DNA of 44,514 nucleotides from Streptomyces sp. AC555_RSS877 (GCF_019049245.1 NZ_JAGMUK010000002.1:1-44514), one strand, 5' to 3'; shown: positions 1 through 8,568, counted from the stretch's first letter. Numbers and translations are program-made. Notes: a model not told the origin generated them from the sequence alone.

Positions 1-203
1 AACGCGATCGAGGCGAAGGCCGTCACCCACACGAGGGCGACGTGCAGGAGGGTGGGCAGGCCCGCCATCAGCGCCAGGATGAACCGGTCCCGGCGGGTGA
101 GCAGGCGGCGGTGCCCGTTGGGCACCTTCTTCTTGGCTGGGGCGGCTCCCGCAGGCGGCACGGCGGCCGCCTCCGGGATCTCCTCGGTGGTTTCGGTTGT
201 CAT
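1..203 (-). CDS. Sugar-type ABC transporter permease (MalF-like), 3' part cut by window edge
   Basis: Only the first 67 residues are inside the window. They read MTTETTEEIPEAAA, a Pro/Ala/Lys-rich cytoplasmic tail, then a basic stretch (HRRLLTRRDR) and the first hydrophobic helix (FILALMAGLPTLLHVALVW). This is the usual N-terminus of a MalF/UgpA-type permease of the CUT1 carbohydrate uptake family. The ATG at 203-201 overlaps the TGA of the upstream solute-binding protein as ATGA, so the two are translationally coupled and one operon. The transporter class is inferred mainly from that neighbour. The EAA loop that would confirm it lies outside the window. Confidence 0.75.
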   Translation of the reverse strand, partial: MTTETTEEIPEAAAVPPAGAAPAKKKVPNGHRRLLTRRDRFILALMAGLPTLLHVALVWVTAFASIA

Positions 204-1513
204 GACGAGGCGAAGATCGTCTTCTTCTGGCGCTCGATCGAGGACAGCAGACTGTCGACGCCCTTGGGGTCACGGACGAACTTCTGCAGCGAGGGCTGCA
301 TCACCGTCGAGGTGAAGTCCGGGCGGCTGTCGCGGTCCATGAACTGGGTGAGGCTCTTGGCCCCGGCGATCATGTCGTACGCCTTCTTCTGAAGGGGGGT
401 GTACGCGGAGGTGTCGGCCTTGGTGGAGGCGGCGACGACGCTCGGGTCGGCCTTGAGGTAGGCCTCCTCGGCCTCCGGGGTGCCCAGGAACTCCATGAGC
501 TTGACGCCCTCGGCCTTGTTCTTCGGGCTCTTGCTCATCATGAAGCCGTCGGTCGGCGCCTCGACGGTGTCCTGACCGTACGCCGGGTCGATCTCCGGGA
601 AGGCGAAGAAGTCGAGGTCCTCGAGGTCGGCCGGGTTGGTGAACTGCTGGCCCACGAAGGTGCCCAGCAGGTACATGCCGGCCTTCTTGGACACCAGGGT
701 CTGGGCGGCGTCCTGCCAGGTGCGGCCGACGGCGCCGTCCTGGTGGTACGGGAGGATCTCGGCCCACAGGTCGAAGACGGACTTCACCTTGGCGTCGGTC
801 CAGGAGGCCTTGCCCGCCATCAGGTCGACGTGGAAGTCGTAGCCGTTCTTGCGGAAGTTGATCTGGTCGAAGGTGCCGAGCGCGGGCCAGGCGTCCTTGT
901 CGCCGAAGGCGATCGGGACCAGCTTGTCCTTCTGCATCTGCTTGCACAGCGCGACGAAGTCGTCCCACGTGGTGGGGACCTCGTAGCCGTACTGCTTGAA
1001 GACGCTCTTCCGGTAGAACAGCGCCCAGGGGTACGTGTACAGCGGCACGAAGTAGAACTTGCCGTCCTCGCCCTTGCTGAGCTTCTGCATCGCCTCGGGG
1101 AAGTTGCCCGCGATCGTCTTCCACACGTCGTCGATCGGGGTGGCCAGACCCTTGGCCGCGAAGAACTGCATCCGGTAGCCGGCGAACCAGGTGAACACGT
1201 CGTCCGGCGTGCCCTGCAGGTAGGAGTTGATCTGCTCCTGGAAGGTGTTCGAGTCCTTGGTGTTCACGTCGACCGTGATGCCGGTCTTCTTCTTGTACGC
1301 CGCGTAGACGTCGGCGAACGCCTTCTTCGGCACCGCGTCGGACGCCTTGGACCCGAGGGTGACCGTCTTCGGGTCGGAGGACGTGCCGCTGCCGCCGCAG
1401 GCACTCAGCAGGGGTATCCCGGCGCCGAGCAGGGCCGCACCGCCGACGCCGCGCAGCAGGGTGCGGCGGCTGGGAGAGGGGAGGGAGAGACCGGAGGAAG
1501 AGAGGTCGGGCAT
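200..1513 (-). CDS. Extracellular solute-binding lipoprotein of a carbohydrate ABC transporter
   Basis: 437 residues, the usual size of family 1 binding proteins. The N-terminus has a twin-arginine signal (SRRTLLRG, Arg16-Arg17) and a lipobox ending LLSAC-GGSG with the lipidated Cys39, so it is exported and anchored on the outer face of the membrane. The mature part is typical of the MalE/UgpB fold: KKKTGITVDVN near the start, a binding-cleft segment FTWFAGYRMQFFAAKG, PLYTYPWALFYRKSVF, and a C-terminal PTDGFMMSKSPKNKAEGVKLMEFLGTPEAEEAYL. It should capture a mono- or oligosaccharide for the permease that follows. The sugar cannot be read from the sequence. A two-component pair lies upstream in the same direction, and the ~200-bp gap before this gene carries two inverted repeats that could be operators. 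Confidence 0.92.
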   Translation of the reverse strand: MPDLSSSGLSLPSPSRRTLLRGVGGAALLGAGIPLLSACGGSGTSSDPKTVTLGSKASDAVPKKAFADVYAAYKKKTGITVDVNTKDSNTFQEQINSYLQGTPDDVFTWFAGYRMQFFAAKGLATPIDDVWKTIAGNFPEAMQKLSKGEDGKFYFVPLYTYPWALFYRKSVFKQYGYEVPTTWDDFVALCKQMQKDKLVPIAFGDKDAWPALGTFDQINFRKNGYDFHVDLMAGKASWTDAKVKSVFDLWAEILPYHQDGAVGRTWQDAAQTLVSKKAGMYLLGTFVGQQFTNPADLEDLDFFAFPEIDPAYGQDTVEAPTDGFMMSKSPKNKAEGVKLMEFLGTPEAEEAYLKADPSVVAASTKADTSAYTPLQKKAYDMIAGAKSLTQFMDRDSRPDFTSTVMQPSLQKFVRDPKGVDSLLSSIERQKKTIFASS

Positions 1514-1586
1514 GAACGGCTCCTGACGGGAGGGTCGGTCATGGTCGTCGGAGATCCGATCGCAATCGACCAGAAATCAACTTGAC

Positions 1587-1598
1587 CAAACACGTTTG
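1587..1598. promoter_or_regulatory. Possible LacI-type operator upstream of the binding-protein gene
   Basis: CAAAC-AC-GTTTG is a perfect 5-bp inverted repeat around two bases, 74-85 bp upstream of the binding-protein ATG. Short AAAC/GTTT arms around a central CG-like step resemble sites of LacI-family sugar regulators. No regulator gene is in view, so this is a guess from shape and position. Confidence 0.3.
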
Positions 1599-1610
1599 CG
1601 CAATGACAGC

Positions 1611-1628
1611 CGTATGTCAGGTCATACG
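1611..1628. repeat. Inverted repeat CGTATG-N6-CATACG in the same promoter region
   Basis: Arms CGTATG (1611-1616) and CATACG (1623-1628) flank TCAGGT. It lies between the histidine kinase stop and the binding-protein start, about 100 bp upstream of the latter, so it could bind a dimeric regulator. No protein is assigned. Confidence 0.3.
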
Positions 1629-1716
1629 TCAATAGCTTTCGGGCCGTTTTGTCGAAACGTAATCGACACGAGCCCTTCCGCCCGGATGGGAACGTTCACG
1701 GAGGGCTGGGGGACCC

Positions 1717-3129
1717 TCAGGGAAGGGGTCGGGTCCGGTTGCCGAAGGGGGAAACCTGTCGGCCGGGCCGCCGCCGTCGTACGGAGCCCCGGTGCCCCCG
1801 CCTCAGCGGTGGCCGCTCGCGCCCGTCCAGTTGGATCCAGATCCGCACCTCGGTCCCGCCGAGCACCGACGACCCGATCCGCACGTCCCCGCCCGTCTCC
1901 TCCGCGAGCCGCCGCACGATGTCGAGCCCCAGCCCGGTCGACCCGGCGCTTCCCGAACCCCGGCCGCGCGCCATCGCCGCCTCGGGGTCGGCTATGCCCG
2001 GCCCCGCGTCGGACACCAGCACGATCACCGCGTCCTCGCCGTTGTGCAGGTCCACCGCGAAGGCGGTGCCCACCGGGGTGTGCCGGAAGACGTTGCCGAG
2101 CAGGGCGTCCAGGGCGGCGGCCAGGTCCGTGCGGGCCACGGGTATCCGCACCGGCCGGTCGGCCCCGGCCACTCGCCACTTGCGGCCCTCGTCCTCCGCG
2201 AGCGCCGACCAGAACGCCATCCGCTCGCGCACCACCTCCGCCGCGTCGCACCCGGCGCCGGGCCCGGCCGCCGCGGTCTGCGGCTTGGCGTCCCGGGCGG
2301 TACGGATGATCGTGTCGACCTCGCGCTCCAGCTGAGCGACCGCGGCCCGGGTCTGCTCGGCGGCCGGTCCGTCCCCGAGCGAGGCCGCGTTCAGCCGCAG
2401 CACCGTCAGCGGTGTGCGCAGCCGGTGGGACAGGTCGGCCGCCAGCTCCCGCTCGTTCGCGAGGAGTTGTACGACCTGGTCGGCCATGGAGTTGAACGCG
2501 ACCGCCGCCAGCCGCAGTTCGGTCGGCCCCTCCTCGGGCACCCTCGCGCCCAGCTTCCCCTCCCCCAGTTCGTGCGCGCCCTCGACCAGGCGCTGCGCGG
2601 GCCGCACCATCCGCACGCCCAGCCGGTCGGCGACGGCGACCGAGCCGACGACCAGCGCGGCACCGACGCCGGCGAGCACCGCCCAGGCGGTGGCCACGCC
2701 ATTGCTGACCTCGGACTCCGGGACGTACACCTCGACGACCGCGATCTCGCCGGAGCTCAGCGCGACCGGCTGGAGCAGCGCGGAGCCGCCGGACACCTCG
2801 CTGGTGGAGGCGCGGCCCAGCTTCCGCACGGTCGCGATGTCCCCGTCGGCGGCGCGCCGGCGCCCGAGGTCCACGGCCGCGGCGCCGTCGGACGCCGGTA
2901 TGTGCACGGCCAGGCCCGCGTCCGCCCCGGCCGAGGCGACGACCCGCTCCAGCTGGTCGCGGTCGGTGGTGATGGACAGGGCGGGGGCGACGGCCGCGGC
3001 CTGCCGTTCGGCGTTGGAGAAGGCACGGTCCCGGGCCATCTCCCTGATGACGAGTCCGAGGGGGACGGCGAAGGCGACCACGACCATGGCGGTGACCGCC
3101 AGCGACACCTTGACCAGTGCCCACCTCAT
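1717..3129 (-). CDS. Sensor histidine kinase
   Basis: 470-residue membrane kinase. TM1 is about residues 7-29 and TM2 about 146-165, with an extracytoplasmic sensor region of ~115 residues between them. A HAMP-like segment follows (about 170-222), then a HisKA helix with LSHRLRTPLTVLRLNAASL, where His235 is the phospho-acceptor. The ATPase domain has the N box (LLGNVFRHTP), the G1 box (VSDAGPGIAD) and the G2 box (GSTGLGLDIVRRLAEETGG), all intact. The ATG overlaps the stop of the response-regulator gene (ATGA), so regulator and kinase are made as a pair. The signal is unknown. The adjacent sugar ABC transporter in the same direction is a candidate target. Confidence 0.93.
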   Translation of the reverse strand: MRWALVKVSLAVTAMVVVAFAVPLGLVIREMARDRAFSNAERQAAAVAPALSITTDRDQLERVVASAGADAGLAVHIPASDGAAAVDLGRRRAADGDIATVRKLGRASTSEVSGGSALLQPVALSSGEIAVVEVYVPESEVSNGVATAWAVLAGVGAALVVGSVAVADRLGVRMVRPAQRLVEGAHELGEGKLGARVPEEGPTELRLAAVAFNSMADQVVQLLANERELAADLSHRLRTPLTVLRLNAASLGDGPAAEQTRAAVAQLEREVDTIIRTARDAKPQTAAAGPGAGCDAAEVVRERMAFWSALAEDEGRKWRVAGADRPVRIPVARTDLAAALDALLGNVFRHTPVGTAFAVDLHNGEDAVIVLVSDAGPGIADPEAAMARGRGSGSAGSTGLGLDIVRRLAEETGGDVRIGSSVLGGTEVRIWIQLDGRERPPLRRGHRGSVRRRRPGRQVSPFGNRTRPLP

Positions 3130-3830
3130 CGCGCCGGCTCCGGTCCCGGTGGCTCCAGCTTCACGCCGACGCCCCGCAGTGTGTGCAGATAGCGCGGGCT
3201 GGCCGCCGTCTCGCCCAGCTTGCGCCGCAGCCAGGACAGATGGACGTCGATGGTCTGGTCCTCGCCGTAGGACTGCTGCCAGACCTCGGTGAGCAGTTCC
3301 CTGCGCGGGACGACGACACCGGGCCGTCCGGCCAGGAAGGCGAGCAGGTCGAACTCGCGCCGGGTCAGGTCCAGTCGTACGCCGTCCAACTCGGCCTGGC
3401 GGCGCAGCGGGTCGACGGTCAGCCCGCCGACGCGCAGCACGCTCTCCGGCGGGGCGTCCCCGGCCGCGGTGCGGGAGCGCCGTAGGACGGCGGCCATGCG
3501 TGCCGACAGGTGCTCGACCGAGAACGGCTTGGTCAGGTAGTCGTCCGCCCCCGCGTTCAGCAGCCGGACGATCTCCGTCTCGTCGTCCCGGGCGGTGGCG
3601 ATGATCACAGGGACGTCGGTGATGCCCCGCAGCATCTTCAGGGCCTCTGAGCCGTCCAGATCGGGCAGACCGAGGTCAAGGATGACCACGTCGAAACGGC
3701 AATGGGCGACCTCGCGCAACGCCTCCAGCGCGGTGCCGACGCTGCGCACCGTGTGGGCGGCGTCGGTCAGATGCCGGATGAGCGCCGAGCGTACGAACTG
3801 GTCGTCCTCGACCACGAGAACACTTGCCAT
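3126..3830 (-). CDS. OmpR/PhoB-type response regulator
   Basis: 234 residues from the ATG at 3830, which begins MASVLVVEDDQFVRSALI. A start 51 bp further upstream is possible but would put unrelated residues before the receiver fold. The receiver domain shows the acid pocket (Asp9, Asp10), phospho-acceptor Asp52 in LDLGLPDLDG, the conserved Thr/Ala of IATARDD, and Lys101 in DDYLTKPF. A winged-helix DNA-binding domain follows (LDLTRREFDLLAFLAGRPGVVVPRRELLTEVW ... TIDVHLSWLRRKLGE). It is first in the operon with the histidine kinase. Its promoter region, shared with the divergent gene at 3953, contains two DnaA-box-like 9-mers. Confidence 0.95.
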   Translation of the reverse strand: MASVLVVEDDQFVRSALIRHLTDAAHTVRSVGTALEALREVAHCRFDVVILDLGLPDLDGSEALKMLRGITDVPVIIATARDDETEIVRLLNAGADDYLTKPFSVEHLSARMAAVLRRSRTAAGDAPPESVLRVGGLTVDPLRRQAELDGVRLDLTRREFDLLAFLAGRPGVVVPRRELLTEVWQQSYGEDQTIDVHLSWLRRKLGETAASPRYLHTLRGVGVKLEPPGPEPAR

Positions 3831-3869
3831 GCGCGGCACCGTACGCCATGCGGCACAGGCCCATCCGGT

Positions 3870-3900
3870 GCCTGTGGACAACTTCCCGCCTGTGGAGAAC
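3870..3900. promoter_or_regulatory. Direct repeat carrying a perfect and a near-perfect DnaA box
   Basis: GCCTGTGGACAAC (3870-3882) is repeated as GCCTGTGGAGAAC (3888-3900) with one mismatch and an 18-bp period. The reverse complement of 3873-3881 is TTGTCCACA, the preferred Streptomyces DnaA box. The second copy reads TTCTCCACA. They lie 40-70 bp upstream of the response-regulator ATG, inside the promoter region shared with the rightward gene at 3953. Confidence 0.45.
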
Positions 3901-3952
3901 AGGGCGGGGAGCGGGCGACACCGGTGGGACGCGTGAGGCAGGATGGCCCGCG

Positions 3953-4468
3953 ATGCGCAGAGGACTCTTGCTCGTACTGGCCTGGACGCTCGCCACGGGC
4001 GCGGCGGCCACGCTGTCGTGGTGGGGCGTCCACACGGTGATGGCGGGCACGGCCTACGACCCGCCGCGCGCCCTGCCCGTCACTGCGGCCGACGCGACCA
4101 CGCAGGAGTCGAAACCGCTGGCGTCGTCGACGAACCGGCCGGCCCCGTCCCCCTCGGCACGCCCCTCCCGCGAGCCGTCCCCGACCCACACGCGGACCCC
4201 CTCGAAGACACCGACGACGAACCCGAACCCGTCCCCCACCGCGTCCGGTCAGGTCAGGAGCTACGACACCGACGGCGGCCGTGCGGTCTTCGACCTCGGC
4301 AGGACCTCCGCGACCCTGGTGTCGGCGACTCCCGGCACCGGCTGGTCGATGCAGGTGTGGAAGACCGAGTCGTGGATCCGGGTGGAGTTCTCCTCGGGCG
4401 CGGACCGGGTGTCGGTGTTCTGCACCTGGCACGACGGGCCGCCGCGGGTGGAGATCGGGACCTACTGA
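3953..4468 (+). CDS. Small secreted or membrane-anchored protein of unknown function
   Basis: 171 residues from the ATG at 3953 (AGGCAGGA about 8 bases upstream). One N-terminal hydrophobic segment (LLLVLAWTLATGAAATLSWW) acts as signal peptide or anchor. A long Pro/Ser/Thr linker follows (about residues 50-95), then a ~70-residue globular end (GGRAVFDLGRTSATLVSATPGTGWSMQVWKTESWIRVEFSSG ... VFCTWHDGPPRVEIGTY). No catalytic motif is seen. The end looks like a small beta-sandwich exposed outside the membrane. It is divergent from the two-component operon and ends only 6 bases from the convergent methyltransferase gene. Confidence 0.8.
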   Translation: MRRGLLLVLAWTLATGAAATLSWWGVHTVMAGTAYDPPRALPVTAADATTQESKPLASSTNRPAPSPSARPSREPSPTHTRTPSKTPTTNPNPSPTASGQVRSYDTDGGRAVFDLGRTSATLVSATPGTGWSMQVWKTESWIRVEFSSGADRVSVFCTWHDGPPRVEIGTY

Positions 4469-4474
4469 GTCACC

Positions 4475-5335
4475 TCATCGGAACACCGCTGCCGGCGGCG
4501 CCGGGGAGGCCACCGCGGCCGCGTCGGCCACCGGTACGGCCCCGCCCGTGAAGTCGGTCAGCGACCTGCCGTGTTCGACACGGCCGGGGTGCGGGTCGGA
4601 GGCCGCGCGGCGGGTGAGTTCGGCGACGGGGAGCGGGTGGTCGCAGGCGACGAGGACCGCGTTGCCGAAGCGCTTGCCCCGCAGGACGGTCGGGTCGGCG
4701 ACCAGGGCTAGCTCCTGGAAACGGGCCGCCGCGGTGGCGATCTGGCCGCGCAGGTGGGCCAGCGGCGGCCCGTCGGCGAGGTTGGCGGCGTAGCAGCCGC
4801 CCGGCTTCAGCGCCCGGCGGACCTCGTCGAGGAACTCGGTGGAGGTGAGGTGGGCCGGGGTGCGGGCCCCGCTGAACACGTCGGCGATGACGAGATCGGC
4901 CCATCCGTCGGGCACCTTGGCGAGTCCTTCGCGGGCGTCGACGGAACGCACCCGGATCCGGGCCCCCGTCTCCAACGGCAGCTCCCGGCGGACCAGTTGG
5001 ACGAGGGCCGCGTCGCGCTCGACGACCTGCTGGGTGGAGCGGGGCCGGGTTGCGGCGACGTAACGGGCGAGGGTGAACGCGCCGCCGCCGAGGTGCACGG
5101 CGTGCACGGGCTTGCCGGGCGGGGCGGCCAGGTCGATGACGTGCCCGAGCCGCCGCTGGTACTCGAAGGACAGGTAGCCGGGATCGTCGAGGTCGACGTG
5201 CGACTGCGGCGCCCCGTCGACGAGCAGCGTCCAGGCCCGCGCCCGGTCCCGGTCGGGTATGAGTTCGGCGAGCCCGCCGTCGACGGTCTCGACGACGGCG
5301 GCGCTTTCCCGACGGGCGTTCCTGGACTTTCCCAT
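4475..5335 (-). CDS. Spermidine-synthase-like SAM-dependent methyltransferase
   Basis: 286 residues. The core is a Rossmann methyltransferase of the spermine/spermidine synthase type: motif I region VHAVHLGGGAFTLARYVA, an acidic loop QQVVERDAALVQLVR, IRVRSVDAREGLAKVPDGWADLVIADVFSG, and LRRALKPGG-type KPGGCYAANLADG. The conserved Asp pair that binds the polyamine in true spermidine synthases is not obvious, so the bacterial fused-MFS/spermidine-synthase-like group is more likely. The last ~25 residues are a low-complexity Ala/Pro tail. The substrate is unknown. The gene is convergent with the small secreted protein gene, with 6 bases between stops and so no room for a terminator. Confidence 0.85.
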   Translation of the reverse strand: MGKSRNARRESAAVVETVDGGLAELIPDRDRARAWTLLVDGAPQSHVDLDDPGYLSFEYQRRLGHVIDLAAPPGKPVHAVHLGGGAFTLARYVAATRPRSTQQVVERDAALVQLVRRELPLETGARIRVRSVDAREGLAKVPDGWADLVIADVFSGARTPAHLTSTEFLDEVRRALKPGGCYAANLADGPPLAHLRGQIATAAARFQELALVADPTVLRGKRFGNAVLVACDHPLPVAELTRRAASDPHPGRVEHGRSLTDFTGGAVPVADAAAVASPAPPAAVFR

Positions 5336-5388
5336 TGCGCCATTATCAGGCGCCGCTGGGCGCTCGGCTCAGCGAGCCCGTGCCGGCG

Positions 5389-5805
5389 TCACCGGCAGTT
5401 GTCCGCCGCCTCGATCAGCCGAGCCGCCTCCCCCAGCGCCGCCCGCAGCACCGTGGGATCCGTCGCGAGGTCCGCCTCCCCCGGCGGCAGCAGCCAGTCC
5501 GAGCCCTCCACCGGCGGCTCGGGGCTCAGCCGCAGCCCCCGCCCGTCCGTCTCCGTACAGGTACTGCCCGGCACGTCCCACCCGGCCGCGGTCCCCGGCG
5601 GCACCACGAACCCCAGCGTGCCGCAGTCGTCGTCGTGCAGGACGGGCCCGACCGCCTCGTCGCCCGCCCCGCGCCGCAGGATGTCGACCGCCTCGAGCCC
5701 GTGCCGCGTCGGCACCGTGACGACGTCGCACGCGGCGTCCGGACACGCGGTCGGCGCACTGAACGAATGGGACGCACAAGGATCGGCGCTGTGTCTGGTC
5801 TCCAT
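5389..5805 (-). CDS. Small primase/polymerase-like protein (degenerate PrimPol-type fold)
   Basis: 138 residues from ATG 5805, which has GGAGG 5 bases upstream. A longer frame to 5880 exists but lacks such a site. The order of segments, CDVVTVPTRHGLEAVDIL, VGPVLHDDDCGTLGFVVPPGTA, SDWLLPPGEADLATDPTVLRAALGEAARLI, parallels the protein at 14184 (FDVVGAPAFFGRRML, GPVAAFRGRMLLFAAPGTA, CRWLVAPDTRRPWLPGPEILLWAAVRAAR). Such Streptomyces proteins are often named bifunctional DNA primase/polymerase, but no catalytic acidic motif is seen here, so enzymatic activity is doubtful. It is divergent from an NsdA-type regulator across a ~300-bp gap, a pairing that suggests joint function. Confidence 0.75.
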   Translation of the reverse strand: METRHSADPCASHSFSAPTACPDAACDVVTVPTRHGLEAVDILRRGAGDEAVGPVLHDDDCGTLGFVVPPGTAAGWDVPGSTCTETDGRGLRLSPEPPVEGSDWLLPPGEADLATDPTVLRAALGEAARLIEAADNCR

Positions 5806-5960
5806 GCCGGCCTCCACCACGGAACCCCTCCTCCAACGAACGGGTCGGGAGTCGGGCGGCTCCCGGTCCGCAGGGTTCAACGCGGCCAGGTGTCAACGGC
5901 TACGGCAGAAGTCCGCCGCAAAGGATGGCAGTTCATGGCAGATCTCGGATGAGATATCCG

Positions 5961-5974
5961 GTTTGTGGCCAAAC
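5961..5974. promoter_or_regulatory. Inverted repeat GTTTG-TGGC-CAAAC between two divergent genes
   Basis: Perfect 5-bp arms in the 297-bp divergent region 5806-6102, about 130 bp upstream of the regulator start and 155 bp upstream of the primase/polymerase-like gene. It could be an operator for autoregulation. No known consensus is matched, and the remainder of the gap shows nothing I can name. Confidence 0.3.
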
Positions 5975-6102
5975 ACCGCGTGCCGGGTCCGACACAGCGG
6001 GTACGTTCTTGCCCGCCGGAAACGGGGTGTCACACGGACAACTCGCCGTGAACCCACCACGGTTCCGGCATGGTTCGACGGTTCGCACGAGAGGACCCGG
6101 CC

Positions 6103-7545
6103 ATGGCGTCGTCAATGGTGACCCCGTCCCCGTCCCCCCTACCACCGCAGCCGAACCTCGCGTTCCGGCAGTTGCGCGGCCAGCGCTCGCCGGCCGAGTT
6201 CGCCTCGGCGGTACGGCGGGCCGCCCGCGAGATCGGCGAGCGGGTCAGCTGCGACGCGCGCTATGTCGGCCGGGTCGAGGCGGGTGAGATCCGCTGTCCC
6301 AACTACGCGTACGAACGGGTGTTCCTGCACATGTTCCCCGGCCGCACGCTCACCGACCTCGGGTTCGCGCCCCGCTCGTCCGTACGCGGACGCCGGGCGC
6401 ACGCCCCCGAGGACGCGGCCCCGTCCCTCGCGACGATGCCGGTGCACACCGCCGGTGAGACGCCGGGAACGTACGAGCCGTATGAAACGCAGGACCTGTA
6501 CGAGACGCACGACAACGACGAGGAGAGCGACGTGCTGCGTCGCGCATTCATGACCAGCGGGGGCGCCACGATGGCCGTCGCCTCGCTGGGCCCCTTCACA
6601 CTCGCCTTCGACGCCTCGGCCGCGGAACGGCCCGTCCGGCGCGTCGGGACGAGCGAGGCGGGCGCCCTCGAAGAGGCCGTCCGCAGGATCCGGCTGCTCG
6701 ACGACCGGCACGGCGCGGACGGCCTCTACCGTCGCGCGGCCGCTCCGCTGCGCGCCGCCTACGCCCTGCTCGACGCCAACGCGACCCGGCAGACGACCGC
6801 CGAACGACTCCACTCGGGCGCCGGTGAACTGGCCATCTCGGTCGGCTGGCTGGCCCACGACTCGGGCCGCTTCGACGACGCCCGCTCGCACTACGCGGAG
6901 GCGCTCGCCACCGCCCGGGTGACCGGCGATCCTGGCCTTGAGGCGCACGCCTTCTGCAACACGGCGTTCCTCGCGCGCGACGCGGGCCGGCCGCGCGAGG
7001 CGGTGCGCTCCGCGCAGGCCGCGCAGCGCGTCGGGCGCCCGCTGGGTTCCGCCCGCCTGATGTCGCTGCTCGCGCTGCGCGAGGCGGGCGGCTGGGCCGG
7101 GCTCGCCGACCGCACCGGCTGCGAGCAGGCGCTCGCCCGCGCGCAGGTCCTCTTCGAGCGAGGCCGCTCGGACGCCGACCCCGAGTGGATGAGCTTCTAC
7201 GGGGAGGCCGAACTGGAGGGGCTGGAGGCGCAGTGCTGGTCGACACTCGGCGACTGGCGGCGCGCGGCCCGGCACGCGCGCCGTGCGGCGCAGCTCCAGG
7301 ATCCTCACTTCACCCGGAACATCGCCCTGTACACGGCGGAACTGGCCGACGACCTCGCGCGCGGAGGATGTCCCGACGAGGCCGCGGCGGCCGGGATGCG
7401 GGTGCTGGACCTGCTGGGCGAGGTCCAGTCGTCCAGGATCCAGACGATGCTCGCGGCCACGGCGAGGGTGCTGCTGCCGCACCGGCGGGCGTCGGGCGTG
7501 TCGACGTTCCTGGAACGCCACGCGAGCCTGCCGCGCACGGTCTAG
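6103..7545 (+). CDS. NsdA-family transcriptional regulator with TPR-like repeats
   Basis: 480 residues from the ATG at 6103, preceded by GAGAGGA. The in-frame ATG at 6070 has no ribosome site. The N-terminus is an XRE-like helix-turn-helix region (about 15-80: LAFRQLRGQRSPAEFASAVRRAAREIGERV ... YVGRVEAGEIRCPNYAYERVFLHMFPGRTLTDLGF). A flexible acidic, Tyr-rich linker follows (about 105-140), then a short hydrophobic segment (TMAVASLGPFTLAFDASA). About 300 residues of helical repeats (LAHDSGRFDDARSHYAEALATARVTGDPGLEAHAFCNTAFLARDAGRPREAV ...) complete it. This layout matches NsdA/NsdB, repressors of differentiation and antibiotic production in S. coelicolor. The exact paralogue is not identified, so no symbol is given. 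Confidence 0.85.
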   Translation: MASSMVTPSPSPLPPQPNLAFRQLRGQRSPAEFASAVRRAAREIGERVSCDARYVGRVEAGEIRCPNYAYERVFLHMFPGRTLTDLGFAPRSSVRGRRAHAPEDAAPSLATMPVHTAGETPGTYEPYETQDLYETHDNDEESDVLRRAFMTSGGATMAVASLGPFTLAFDASAAERPVRRVGTSEAGALEEAVRRIRLLDDRHGADGLYRRAAAPLRAAYALLDANATRQTTAERLHSGAGELAISVGWLAHDSGRFDDARSHYAEALATARVTGDPGLEAHAFCNTAFLARDAGRPREAVRSAQAAQRVGRPLGSARLMSLLALREAGGWAGLADRTGCEQALARAQVLFERGRSDADPEWMSFYGEAELEGLEAQCWSTLGDWRRAARHARRAAQLQDPHFTRNIALYTAELADDLARGGCPDEAAAAGMRVLDLLGEVQSSRIQTMLAATARVLLPHRRASGVSTFLERHASLPRTV

Positions 7546-7776
7546 CCGCGGCCCGTCGCGCCGAAGGGGCGCGCCCCCCGCACCGAACAGGCGCGGCACC
7601 CTGCCGGCGCCGGCGCGAGCTCCCGGCCGGCCGGATCGCCCAGATCGTCCCGGCGAGTCCTCCGCCATCAACGGCGGCTTTCCGACATGGGGGCGGCCAC
7701 GACGTCTCCGCCTCCACCGTGCGGCCGGCGCCGCCGAGCGGCAGCCCGCCCGTCGGTACCAGCACCGCGCGCCGTG

Positions 7777-8373
7777 CTACGCCGTGAGGTGGCCCACATC
7801 GTTCCAGCTCTCGATCGCCGGTTCCCCATAGGCCCAGCCGAGGACCGAGAGGGACGTCGGGTTGAGCCTGATCCGCGCCGCGAAGTCGATCGGCAGTCCC
7901 AGCCACCTCGCACCGATGGACCGGAGTATGTGCCCGTGCGCGAAGACCAGCACGTCCCGGTCCTCCGCCCGCGCCCAGGCCACCACCTCGTCCGCCCGGG
8001 CCGTCACCTCGGCGAGCGTTTCGCCTTCTGGCACGCCGTCGCGCCAGATGAGCCAGCCGGGCCGGATGTCCTGGATCTCCTGCGGGGTCATCCCCTCGTA
8101 GGAGCCGTAGTGCCACTCCATGAGCGTGTCCCAGGAGCTCGCGCGCTCGCCGAAGCCGGCAAGTTCGCATGTCTCACGCGCGCGTGCCAGCGGGCTGGTA
8201 CGCACCTCCGCCCCGGCCAGACCGTCGAGCGGCGCCCGGTGCAGGCGCTCGCCGAGCAGTTTGGCGCCGCGCCGTCCCTCTTCGAGGAGAGGTACGTCGG
8301 TCCTGCCGGTGTGCTTGCCGGACAGCGACCATTCCGTCTGTCCGTGCCGGGCCAGCAGGATGCGCGGTGCCAT
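7777..8373 (-). CDS. Histidine phosphatase family protein (phosphoglycerate-mutase-like)
   Basis: 198 residues with the RHG signature at 9-11 ([24 protein letters not shown]), His10 being the residue that is phosphorylated. Further conserved parts are [16 protein letters not shown] (Arg), [11 protein letters not shown] (acid/base Glu) and [17 protein letters not shown] (second catalytic His). The set is complete, so an active cofactor-independent phosphatase is expected. The short GYEG-type loop and size fit broad-specificity phosphatases rather than glycolytic mutase. Substrate unknown. It converges on the NsdA-like regulator with ~230 bp of intergenic DNA showing only weak hairpins. Confidence 0.92.
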   Translation of the reverse strand: MAPRILLARHGQTEWSLSGKHTGRTDVPLLEEGRRGAKLLGERLHRAPLDGLAGAEVRTSPLARARETCELAGFGERASSWDTLMEWHYGSYEGMTPQEIQDIRPGWLIWRDGVPEGETLAEVTARADEVVAWARAEDRDVLVFAHGHILRSIGARWLGLPIDFAARIRLNPTSLSVLGWAYGEPAIESWNDVGHLTA

Positions 8374-8568
8374 GAAGAGACCCTTCCGGGAGAAATGAGA
8401 GGCGAGGCACCTCCATCATGGCGCACGCTGTCCCGGGGCAACCTGGCGGGCGATCTCAGCGTCTTTGAGGGCCGGGGGCGTGCCACGAGGGTGCGCACAC
8501 GCACCGTAAAGTGGCCCGACCGGATACAGACCACCGGACGCGCGTGAGACGAAGGGGGAGGCGATCGG

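Noticed and set aside
6139..7671. Leftward 510-codon open frame opposite the NsdA-like regulator
   Set aside because: Composition is only Arg/Ala/Gly/Val without domain motifs, and the opposite strand encodes a recognisable regulator.
7662..7677. Terminator CCGCC-ATCAAC-GGCGG between the regulator and phosphatase genes
   Set aside because: The 5-bp stem is too short to stand out in such GC-rich DNA.
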